NCBI GenBank assembly: GCA_030052745.1
Contig: JANBVO010000021.1
Coordinates: 558,001-622,000, forward strand
DNA: 64,000 bases
Reading direction: 5' to 3'
From: Pleurostoma richardsiae
Lineage: Eukaryota; Ascomycota; Sordariomycetes; Calosphaeriales; Pleurostomataceae
The first letter of the stretch is position 1. The number at the start of each line of letters is the position of its first letter. Positions 43,001 to 52,927 of the stretch are shown here, piece by piece. Under the pieces are notes generated by a model. That model had not been told where the DNA came from. It ran no database searches and was given only the letters and a program-made list of their open reading frames with translations. The position numbers and the translations under genes were made by a program.

Positions 43001-44878
43001 AGTCATACAGCTCCTTCTCAAGCCGCTTGTCGATGAAGAAGAAGACATTGAGATCACAGGCGAGGAGTACGAGGACTCCACCAAGTTACAGGAAGAGATC
43101 AACGTCCGTATCCAGGTGCTTAGGGCAGCAGTCGCAGACCGGACTGATACTTTACTGGGTACAGTCAATGGGCTTGTCGCCTACGACGTTCGGGACGCTA
43201 TACGCCGGGCAAAAGAAGACCAAGGCCCTTACCCAGAGAAGCTGTTGGAACTGCACAAAGTCAGAGAAGAGACCAAACCAGACTCTCGTCTTGGCTCCTT
43301 CCGGGCCATTATCTCCGAACTGCGCGGTCTGACTGTCAAGCTAAGCCATGAAGCGGAGGATGGCAGCAGACGTGCTAGCATAGAGCTGGAGATTGCTCAG
43401 GCGCAGCTGGAGTGGACGCAAGCCCAGTTCAGCGAACAGCAGAAAATTTCGAACGCTCTTGACAAGGAGATAACCCGATTCACGGCCATAGAGAATGCCC
43501 GCTCGGACTATTATCGCCAGCTCCAGGCAGTTTCGGACATGGTTGCCCCCCTTGACCCACCAAAGGAGGATGCGGACTTGGCCGCCTCTGTAGCCGCCTC
43601 CGTGGCTGCCTCCGAGGCCGAAGAAGCAAATATCCGCAAGAGGATGGCCACTGCTGAAGCGAAGCACCGATACCGTGAGTGTTCTATTTCTTGAAGGTTA
43701 TGATGTTGTTCAGGTCGCGGTGCTAACCATCAGTTTCCTAGTCCTTCATCTCAGGGACACCGACGCCAAAGCGGATGAGCAGAGAATATGCGTCATTTGC
43801 CAGTCGCCGTTCACTGTTGGTGTTCTTACTGTATGCGGCCATCAGTTCTGCAAGGAGTGCATAATGCTATGGTTCAGGGCAAACCATAACTGCCCGGTGT
43901 GCAAGCGGCAGCTTCACATGTCGAACCTACACGACATCACGATCAAGCCTCAAGAGCTGAAGGTGCATTTGGAGCCATCATCGGGAGGAGAATCCCATGA
44001 CCATCTCCACAGTCAGGGAACCAAGACGGGGACTATTTACTCGGAATTCAGCGCGGAAAAGCTCGCTGAGATTCAGAACATCGACCTCGATGGCCCGGCG
44101 TTTACAACGAAGATCGACAATCTCGTCCGGCATCTTCTCTGGCTCAGAGAGACGGACCCTGGCGCCAAATCTATCGTTTTCTCTCAGTAAGTAGGAATCA
44201 ATCATTCACCGATAACTCTGCTGACAATAGGCAAGATATCAGGACTTCCTCAACGTCCTCGCCATGGCCTTTTCTAGGCACCGGATAGGGTTTGCATCGT
44301 TCGATAAACCTAATGGCATTACCAAGTTCAAGGAGGATCCAAGCATAGAATGCTTCCTCCTTCACGCCCGAGCACACGCTAGCGGCCTGAACCTAGTCAA
44401 CGCAAGCCATGTTTTCCTTTGCGAACCGCTGGTCAACACAGCTCTTGAGCTGCAGGCTATTGCCCGTGTTCATAGAATTGGTCAACAGCAGGAGACGACG
44501 GTGTGGCTCTACATCGTCGATGGCACCGTGGAGGAGTCGATCTACAACCTATCCGTCCAGCGCCGCCTTGAACACATGGGCAGAACTGACAAGGGAAAGT
44601 CGAAGGAGTCGACGCCGGACCTGCTCGATGTCAACCTCGAGGCGGCGAACTCGATGGAGCTGGAGCATGCCTCTCTATCCAAGCTGATGGCGAAGGGGAA
44701 GGTTGCTGGAGAAGTTGTTGACAAGGGTGACCTGTGGGAATGTTTGTTTGGGCACGTCTCCCGAGCCAAGGCGGCAGAGGAGGAGCGGCTGCGCAGCAAT
44801 CCCACTGTCCGTGGTTTCCTGGCTGGTGAGGCTGCGGAGCAGAGACGGGAGGAACAGACATCGCAGCAGCCGAATTAG
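40038..44878 (+). CDS. IRC20: SNF2-family ATPase with RING finger (Irc20/SHPRH type)
   Basis: Seven exons: 40038-40116, 40170-41678, 41728-42442, 42544-42760, 42810-43674, 43742-44186 and 44236-44878; 1490 aa, all phases consistent. Helicase motif I is ILAEEMGLGKT (GK at 355-356), motif II is DEAQ at 492-495, and the TGTP motif (GVTGTPVRDK) follows. The RING finger (CVICQSPFTV, C1145 and C1148, then CGHQFCKEC and CPVCKRQL) is inserted in the long region before the second helicase lobe. Lobe 2 has SQYQDFLNVL, HARAHASGLNLVNASHVF and ARVHRIGQ. The architecture is that of yeast Irc20 and human SHPRH, chromatin-bound E3 ubiquitin/SUMO-targeted ligases in DNA repair and tolerance. Exon 1 is inferred from a 53-bp intron with an ACTGAT branch site. 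Confidence 0.93.
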
Positions 44879-45401
44879 GGAGAACGGCTACGACGACGCC
44901 GGCCGTAGATGACGATGCTACGATTTTACGCTCTAAGTAGATGGTGATCTTTGGAAGCATGGCGTTCATGATGGATGGAAATCCGAGGATCTGGAGATCA
45001 CAGGGTGGCTTGTACTAGAGGTTAGAGCGCGAACTGTCGGATAAGGTCTATGTATGATACTGAATTGATCTTACCATCGTCGCTAGACGCTTTCCTCCAT
45101 GCTTCTTGTCTTGATTGTTGACCACCGAACGGGGCATGCATGTATCTCAAATTGGTAGTCCTTCCAGGAGGGCGCTGGGTTGCCAGCTGCCGACAGCTGG
45201 CTACAATTACCTAGCTACCTGAGGAGCCACATGTTGTGCACCCTGAGCTTGAGCTTACCACCGTCAACCCAGTATCCTTCACATAAACTCGCCAACAACG
45301 CGCTGTTCGCTTGTTTAAGCTGCGGCGATCCCTTGCGTCACTGGGAGAGAAGTACTCACCGGGGAATATGCCCGGATGAGGGACCCTATAGAGCCGCGGC
45401 G
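44879..45401. promoter_or_regulatory. Tandem intergenic region (SNF2/RING 3' end, recyclin promoter)
   Basis: 523 bp between two plus-strand genes; no additional gene was seen. Confidence 0.5.
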
Positions 45402-48295
45402 ATGTCCAACTTCAAGAGGGCCCCTCCAGGGGTGCCCACCATCCTGAGCACCCTTCAGGCGACGGAGATGATTGACTCCAAGCCCGTTCTGCCAGCGGGT
45501 ATGTCTCCTTACCCAAACTAGACGGACTGCTGTAGGGTAGCTTTGAAAGCAGAGACTGACGCTTCGCCTTCTCCGCGTCGACAGAGATCCTCGTCGCTAT
45601 CCTCGACTACCTCCCCGTCTCCGACCAGCTCCGCTTCGCCCGCACCTCCCGCCGCATGCGGGAGATGGTCTACGACGACACACGATGGGTTGCGCGTCTC
45701 AAGAGTATGGGGTGCTGGAACGAGGCTGAGGCACGCCGCCGCTTCGAGGATGCCCTCAAGCAGCGCCGGCGAGAAGCCGCCGAGCGGTCAGCGGCCGCAA
45801 CGAGCGCTGTTGGACCTGAGCTGGGCCGCCAGGTGGGAAGTCAGAGGGCCACCGGCACCACGACGCTTTTTGATGCCGCCGCGGAGCAGGAACGACAACG
45901 ACAGCTGCAGGAGCAACAGCAGCAGAAGCAGCAGCAGCAGCGGAGGAGCCTGGGCGATGGCGTGGTCGCGATGCGCGATGGGTTTGAGACAATGAGCATC
46001 GGGGCCCACGCCCCGGCAAAAGACCCATTCCAAGACGCCGAAGCGCTTCTGGATGTGTTAAAGAACGCGAAGAGCATACGGGGCCAGGCACGGCAGGAGT
46101 ACGGTAAGATCTATGGGGCGCTGGGCCCCTTCTACTTCGACCTGGTGCGGGCGCGCAGCCACGCCGACCCAATCCTGTTCAAGGTGTTCCGCGACCCGGA
46201 GCGGCAGGCGCGCATGCTGTCGAACCTTCGTATTTTCGCGCACAGCGACTGGGCAGCGGGCTGGGCGCAGCGGGCCGAGAAGCTCGCGTCTATGGCGGGC
46301 GTGTTCGAGGGCGCGGTGCTGCGGGAGTTCGAGCAGGGGTACGAGTTCTGGGACGTCGACGGCCGGATGAGGAGGTACGCGCACGTGCTGGACCTGCTGG
46401 GCAGCGGTGCGGCCGGGGTGGACCTCTTCGTGCAGAAGCACCCGCTGTTCTCGGACAAAGAGGTGCTCGCCAACTCGATGGACTGCCTTAACCAGGCGTC
46501 CGGGGACGGCATCACGCTGGAGCCGTCGCGGGAGTTCTTTGAGATCCTGGCCCGGAAGGTCAACGAGCAGGCTGGGATCATAGAGCGGATATTCCCCGAC
46601 CCGGCGAAGGTGTTCTGGGCGTTTGTGGACAAGGTTAGAGAGGAGGTCATAGTGGAGTACGTGACGCCCCTATTCGATGAGACGCACGAGCGGAACCCGG
46701 AGTCATACTTGAAGGCTGTGTCGGGCCTGTTCGAGCAGTGCCTGCAGTTTCTGCGGGCTCTACATGCGCCGAAGTGTTCCCCGGAAGAGAAGGAAGAGAA
46801 GATCAAGGGTGTAGCACTGAGAGTCTTCGAGCCGCACCTTGATTTGTACCTCCAGGAGGAGCTGGACTTCTTCACGAAGCACGCCGAGCAGGAAGTGCAG
46901 AGATGGGAGAAACAGCTCTCGGAGCAGGAAGCAAGCGTCGAGTCCTTCTACATGGGCAGCTTCAACCGGCAGGTGGACAAGAAGGACTTCTTGAGCTCCT
47001 TCAAGAAGGTCGTCATGATGCCCGTGACGGTCTTGCCCAGCTTGCCGGGCCAGCTGCTGACATCTCCTTTTGGAGCGGCCAAGCCTGCTACGCAGCCATC
47101 CACGCCGAACGGGACAGGCCTGCATCCGATGTCTCCGAATCCTTCCCGGCCGCAGACACCCGGGCTGGCACCGGGCCATGAGAGAAAGGCAAGCCCACTG
47201 CCGGAAAAGGCGCCCACGGATGAGCTGGCAGCCAAGGCAGCTCTGATGGCTTCGAGGCTGGAAGGTATCAAGACCTTGTTTAGTATCGAGGTCGCTCTCA
47301 ACCTCGTCCACGCCGCCAAGACCAGCTTGGGCCGAGCCGCCGTCTTCATCAGCCTCGGCGGCCAAGCAGGCGAGGAGGCCCGCGAACAGAGTGCGGCTAT
47401 CTTCGTCGTGCTCCTGCGAATCCTGGGCAACGGCCACATCAAGCCCGGGTTCGACCGTGCCGTCGACCACCTGTCGCACTATAAGGCGCGGGACGTCACT
47501 GACCATAGTGCGGAGGGCGTGGCACCCCTCGTGACCTTCATCGAGCTGGTGAACGTGGGCGACCTGATCTCGCAGATGATCGACGTCTTCTACGAGCAGC
47601 AGCTGGCGGGCCCGCGGATCGCCGACCGCAACGACTTTCTGGACCCGGCGGGGCTGGCGAAGAAGAAATTCGAGCAGATGCTGGACGAGAGCGTCGCCGC
47701 TGGCCTTAACAAGGGCATCGACGTGCTCATGGACGAGGTCGAGTACATCTGCGCGACGACGCAGCTGCCGACGGACTACAACCCCGTCGCCGCGGCGGGC
47801 GAGACCAGCGGCGCCGGGCCCGCGGTGGCGGACCTGGGGCCGACGCCGACGGCGCAGCGGGTCGTGGAGCTCGTGCGGTCGCACACCAGCATGCTGGTGG
47901 GCAGCACGGACAAGTCGATGCTGGACGTGTTCAACGGCGAGGTGGGCCTGCGGCTGTTCACGGCGGTGTGCAAGCACCTGAAGCGGCAGCGGGTCAGCAC
48001 CGAGGGGGCCATCAAGCTGATCGCCGACATGAACCTGTACTTCGAGTACGTGCGCACGCTCAAGAACAACGACCTGCTCGACTACTTCAAGGCGCTGCGC
48101 GAGCTGTCGCAGATCTACCTCATCGACCCGCGGCACGCGCGCGAGATGGCCGTCATCATCGCCGACGGGGACCGGTTCGGGGGCATCTTCCGCGCCGAGG
48201 AGGTGTACGAGTTCGCGGAGAGGAGGGCGGACTGGTACCAGGTCAAGAGGGAGGTCGAGAGGGCCATGTACGGGCTGGAGTGCTGTCTGATGTGA
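45402..48295 (+). CDS. RCY1: Recyclin-1 (F-box plus Sec10-like domain, endocytic recycling)
   Basis: Two exons, 45402-45498 and 45585-48295, encode 935 aa. The intron lies inside the F-box, joining KPVLPAEILVAILDYLPVSD in frame; the box continues LRFARTSRRMREMVYDDTRW. A Gln-rich stretch (QEQQQQKQQQQ) follows near residue 145. Residues about 190-930 are the helical Sec10-like region seen in Rcy1/Pof6, with segments such as VDLFVQKHPLFSDKEVLAN and EVYEFAERRADWYQVKREVE. The last four residues, CCLM, form a CaaX box, as in yeast Rcy1, so the protein is probably prenylated and membrane-bound. Rcy1 links SCF machinery to recycling of cargo such as Snc1 from endosomes. Size and domain order match the family. 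Confidence 0.93.
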
Positions 48296-49021
48296 GACGG
48301 TCTTTGGAGGGAATCAGCGTCGATAGGATGGGTTGGCAGGAAGGGAAGTCACGCTTCCCGGACGACGGAGACGCAGGATACTATTCTGTCATGATCATGA
48401 ACATGAACTACACAAAAGCGCTGTTGTCTCTTGTCACGCAGAGCAGTCCTGATGACGGGCAGAGAGCTGTGATATGATGGTGTACACAGTAGATGTCTGT
48501 CCGTCGGGCGAACCTGCTGGTGGCATTTTCGTACCGCGAGATATAGACCAAATTAGGACCTAAGTAGAGCGTCTGTGGTGGCGGGTGCCGAACACACTTC
48601 AGGTCAAACCCGGACACGTGGTGGAACGGTATGGGATGTGAACGAGGCCGATCGGAGGACAACAACAACAGACAAGACGCGAGTTCGACTCCCGCACCGG
48701 AGAAAAACTACCTGACGCAGACAAGTTTTTCGGCGCCGTCCTCCCCTCGGATAGGTGAGGCGTGCGAACTTTTTGCTCTATTACGTAGAAGATTCAGCCA
48801 GCTAAGAGCGAGCAGGCCAAGATCATGCTGCTATTTCATGAAGAGTATCATTTCATGACCATCTCATTCCTGTGCCTCGTTGAAGACTTATCCGCCCATT
48901 TTGATGGGTCTTATCAGCCATCTGATCCCTGAACGCCGTTTTATCCGTGAATCAACCCCCTTTGCGGCAACATCCCATGAAACAGCAGACTGCAGTGTGG
49001 CTCTCCACACAGAACCACGCT
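48296..49021. other. Convergent intergenic region
   Basis: 726 bp between stops of recyclin and CDK7. It contains a tRNA-like B-box (GTTCGACTCC near 48684) that was examined and rejected as a tRNA gene. Confidence 0.45.
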
Positions 49022-50358
49022 TCACTTCTTCATCGCGCCAAAGTCCAGCCTCCTCGCCACCTTCGCCCCGCGGTCATCGTCCGTCTGCCCGGGCCTCCTC
49101 TTCAGGTCCGCCGTCATCTTCTCCTCGCCGCCGGCCTTCCGCGGCAGGTTCTCCTTGGGCGTGGGCTTCGGCTCGGCGTGCCACCAGGGGTGCCGCAGCA
49201 TCTCGCGGGCGGTGATGCGCTTCTTGGGGTCGAGGGCCAGCGTGCGGGCCAGGAGGTCGACGCCCTCGGCGCCGACGGTGCCGAAGGGCCCCATGAGGGT
49301 GTCGCGCGTCTGCACCGGGTAGACCTTGTCCTTCTCCGGGTTGATGTACTCGGGCAGCTTGGTGACGCCGGGCCAGTTGTCCTCGGTCGGCGTGCCGAGG
49401 GCCTGGCAGATGAGCTTGACCTGGTCGATCTCGGTGTTGCCCGGCAGGTAGGGCACGCGCAGGATCATCTCGGCCATGACGAGCCCGACGCTCCAGACGT
49501 CGACGGCGCCCGAGTAGTGCTTGGCGCCGAAGAGCAGCTCGGGCGGGCGGTACCAGCGGGTGATGACGTTGGAGGTCATGACGTGGTAGGGGTCGGCGAA
49601 GGGGCGGGCCAGGCCGAAGTCGGCCAGCTTGACCTCGCCGTCGGCGGCGATGAGCAGGTTGTTGGGCTTGATGTCGCGGTGCAGCACGAAGCTCTCGTGG
49701 CAGAACCACACGGCGCGCGTCAGCATGCCCATCCAGGCCTTGACGTCCGCCGTGCCGTAGCGCACGCCCTGGCTGTCGCGGATCAGCATCTCCAGGTCGC
49801 CCAGCGGAAGGTACTCGAGCACCAGGCACACGTTCTGGTCCTTGGACGAGAAGACGGAGAGCAGCGAGATGATGTTGGGGTGGTGCAGCTCCTGCAGGTG
49901 CTTCAGCTCCCGCACCGCGTCCGGCGCCAGGCCGTCCAGGTACTCCTTCTGCTTCTTGATCTTCTTGATCGCGACGAGGTGCGACGGGTCGCTGCGCAGG
50001 TGGCCGAGGTTGACTACAGCGTAGGTTCCCTCGCCGAGCTTCTTGCCTTAATGACAGGAGGATTAGCTTCGCTGTGCATCAGAGCAGTTGCACCACAGAG
50101 GTGCGCAAGCAGGAAGGACACGATGACGGACGCACCCTTAACATATTTCCTCCGTTCCTCCAGATTCAGCTGTTCTGCCATATCAAGATTCGATGGGGCC
50201 TGGACGGCATGGCCAGCCTGCGGGGCTGGCTTTGGGGTGCCATTTGCAGAAGAGACCACGAGGGGCGAGTGCCGCTTGAGGGGCGATGAGACAGCGCGTG
50301 ATGCGGCGGGTTGGTGGAGAGCGCTCGTGGGAGGCACGACGAGCGGTGAGACGGCCAT
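49022..50358 (-). CDS. KIN28: CDK7/Kin28 cyclin-dependent kinase (TFIIH, CTD kinase)
   Basis: Two exons, 50136-50358 and 49022-50046, encode 415 aa. The kinase domain starts near residue 72 with KYVKGKKLGEGTYAVVNLG, Lys102 in VAIKKIK, and the CDK7-like helix GLAPDAVRELKHLQELHHPN. Catalytic HRD has Asp199 (VLHRDIKPNNLL), and DFG has Asp217. The T-loop (HVMTSNVITRWYRPPELLFG) has Thr232 at the activating position. YLPGNTEIDQVKLICQALGT and GTPTEDNWPGV are typical of CDK7. The family phosphorylates the RNA polymerase II CTD within TFIIH, together with cyclin H/Ccl1. It has a 70-residue Pro/Ser/Ala-rich N-terminal extension absent from animal CDK7. The intron sits immediately before the glycine loop. 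Confidence 0.94.
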
Positions 50359-51253
50359 CTTCCTTTTATCTTTCGTAGGACATGCAAGTCATCTATACTC
50401 TTGCCCTAAGAGGCAGCAAGAATATGGTGCGTAGTTGTGAGGAGACAGGGCGCGAAGGGACGTCGGCGATGGCGCTTGAGGTTGAAAAGAAGGCTGTCAG
50501 CCTTGCAGATCAGGCGCTTGCTTTGATTGGTTGGCGGCAGCGGGGTCTGGAACGAGCCGAGCGCCCGAGCTCCGTGTTGGCGGGGCATCCGAGTCGGCCG
50601 GCGGCGCCGGAGGTGCAGGGATGGAATGCACCAAAAGGGCAAAGGCCCACTCAACCACTCCAAAGGGCCCCTGAGGAGAATTCGTCACCCGGGCCGGGGG
50701 CCAAGCAAGCACCTGACGTCATGCACTGCCAGTGACGAAATGCATTCTCATGATTTTTTGATTTGACGGCATTTGCACGGAGCTACCGCTGCTAAGGCGC
50801 GGAGCAAGGGCCGGCTTTGGGGGGTTGGTGCATGTACCGCCTTGTACGTACTCGCGTACTCTACCTTCATTACGATGTCGCCAAGGTCCAGCAGCATCTG
50901 GTGATACGTAACAGGCCGTGGCTCATCGGTCTGCTGGCACCTTCGATTTCCTAATTTCATCGTCGCCATTCGATAGGCGGTACCTATTTACCGTACCGCC
51001 TCCCCCCCTCCATTCCTCGCCCTGCCGCTGCCCGTGTCTCTCACTCTCCCATCCCGTGCCATTCGTGCTGCTTGCGCCGCCTATCTCAAACGGGAAGCCT
51101 GTCTCGTGTCGAGCTGTCTACCTCAGTTTCGACCAACGGAAATCTTGTTTACACCAATGGTTCAGAATACAGCATAGAGATACCCTCAGATTCTACCCCT
51201 TGGATACCCTCGCTCGTTTGCAAACCCCCACTGTCACATAACTCGCCGTCGCA
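50359..51253. promoter_or_regulatory. Divergent promoter between CDK7 (-) and the Sfk1-like gene (+)
   Basis: 895 bp between start codons. The side near 51000-51060 is C/T-rich (CCCCCCTCCATTCC-like), as expected for a fungal promoter. Nothing else was identified. Confidence 0.5.
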
Positions 51254-52332
51254 ATGTTTCGGCTCTCATACTGGGTAAGTCGCGAACGAACAAACCAGCC
51301 CTCGCCTCCTGGCCAGTCGCTAACACTCCCTCGCAGGTCTTCCCGGTGATATCCGGCCTCGTCTGGTGCGGAATGCTCCTGGGCCTCCTCCTGCACTGGG
51401 TCATCGACACCAACGAGAAGCACTACGCCTCCATGAGCCACAGCCAGACCATCGCCTACATCAGCGACATCGGCGCCAGCGAGCTCAAGCCGCTCTTCAT
51501 CGCCGGCTGCTGCGTCACCACCGTCTTCCTCGACCTGTCCTTCGCCAGCGACCGCTGGCTGCGGCACCGCGGCCGCCTCGTCCCCAACACCACCATCGGC
51601 GAGAAGGTGCTCTCCGGCCTGACCATCGCGTTCGCCATCGTCGGCACCGCGGGCCTGATCCTCCTCAGCATCTTCGACACCCTGCGCCACCCCACGCTCC
51701 ACGACATCTTCCTGCTCGTGTTCCTGGCGGGCTACGTGCTCAGCGCCATCTTCATCTGCTGGGAATACGGGCGGCTCGGCATAAGTGCGTTCTCCTCACG
51801 CTGTCCCTCTCCTTATTTCATTCCTTCTTCCGGAGATTCTGCTGACACGACTGACACAGGATACCGCGAGCACCCCGTGCTCCGCATCTCCTTCTGGATC
51901 AAGCTCACCTTCGTGGTCGTCGAGGTGCTCCTCGCCGTCGCCTTCGTCTCCTGCACCTGGACCGACCACTACAACGCCGGCGCGATCTTCGAGTGGGTCA
52001 TCGCCTTCATCTTCTCCCTCTACGTCTTCAGCTTCTACGTCGACCTCTACCCGGCCGTCTACACCCGCCACGGCCGCAAGATGCGCGTGACCGGCGGCCA
52101 GTACCACCACCACCACCATCATCACTTCGGCCGCCACCGTGGCGCCGCCAGCAGCGACGACACGGACGGGTACCCCGAGCACGGGAACGCGCAGGAGAGG
52201 TACGCGGCGCGCGAGATGGAGGAGGCGACGACGGGGAGCGGCAGCGAGAGGGGTCTTACGGGGGCTGGTGGCGGCGCCGCCGCCGCCGCCGCCTCGGGTG
52301 GTGCCAACGCCGGGAGGACGTGGCATTTCTAG
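51254..52332 (+). CDS. Sfk1/DRAM-Frag1 family plasma-membrane protein
   Basis: Three exons, 51254-51274, 51337-51784 and 51860-52332, encode 313 aa; phases agree. The N-terminus is MFRLSYWVFPVISGLVWCG. There are about six membrane helices (for example GLVWCGMLLGLLLHWVI and IFLLVFLAGYVLSAIFICW). Between helices 1 and 2 is the conserved loop ISDIGASELKPLF, characteristic of the Frag1/DRAM/Sfk1 group. Fungal Sfk1 is a plasma-membrane protein that works with the PI4-kinase Stt4 and limits loss of phospholipid asymmetry; the role here is inferred. The cytosolic tail has a run of seven His residues (QYHHHHHHHFGRH) and ends in a Gly/Ala-rich low-complexity segment. Confidence 0.85.
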
Positions 52333-52927
52333 TTGAAGATCGGGACTTGGTATTCTCCGAGCGGAGATGGTCCCTTGTGGTTTTCTCGTTTGGTCATTTA
52401 CAGCGGGTTCAAGGGCAGGAGCCAACATCTTGCATGTGCTGGGCGTTGGGGATGGGGATACCAATACAACATGGGGAACCCGGGTGGCAGGGAAGCCGAA
52501 CGGTTCCCCCCGACATTCTGCTACTATGCATCATGATAGACTATATTATATGTACGAACAAAAGACAAAAGAGGGGGCAAGAACATATTTCTTTATCAGT
52601 AGAATATACTCTGCATTGCCGATACTGTCTTACACGTTCTGCTAAGCACTGTCGAAACTGATTCCTTGACTTAGGTAGTTGCAAACTCCCCCAGCGCGTG
52701 TCGTCTAATCCAACCTGAGAACGATCCCATCCAGCCCTTAAAAGCAACCATGAACGCCCCAAGGCCCAAAAGCCTTATGTTGTAGTTGTGAGACAAAATC
52801 AGCCATCCCAATCGCGTTGCCACACCTGGCATCCTGTAAAGAGCACCAAAAAACGCCTTCAAAAGCCCAGAGGAGCCACACAAAAAAAAGAAAACCAGAG
52901 TGCGGAAGGGACATACAGACCGACCAA
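52333..52927. other. Convergent intergenic region
   Basis: 595 bp between the 3' ends of the Sfk1-like gene and EIS1. An A-rich patch occurs near 52880-52900. No gene was seen. Confidence 0.45.

Noticed and set aside
46760-48136. 458-codon minus-strand open frame
   Set aside because: Antisense shadow of recyclin-1; it lacks a family signal.
48601-48710. tRNA-like A box (TGGTGGAACGG) and B box (GTTCGACTCC)
   Set aside because: The boxes are about 64 bases apart, and neither acceptor arm nor T stem can be paired properly; the seven bases before the A box do not complement those after the T arm.
48947-50434. 495-codon plus-strand open frame
   Set aside because: Antisense shadow of CDK7; the product is a His/Leu/Val/Arg-rich low-complexity sequence.
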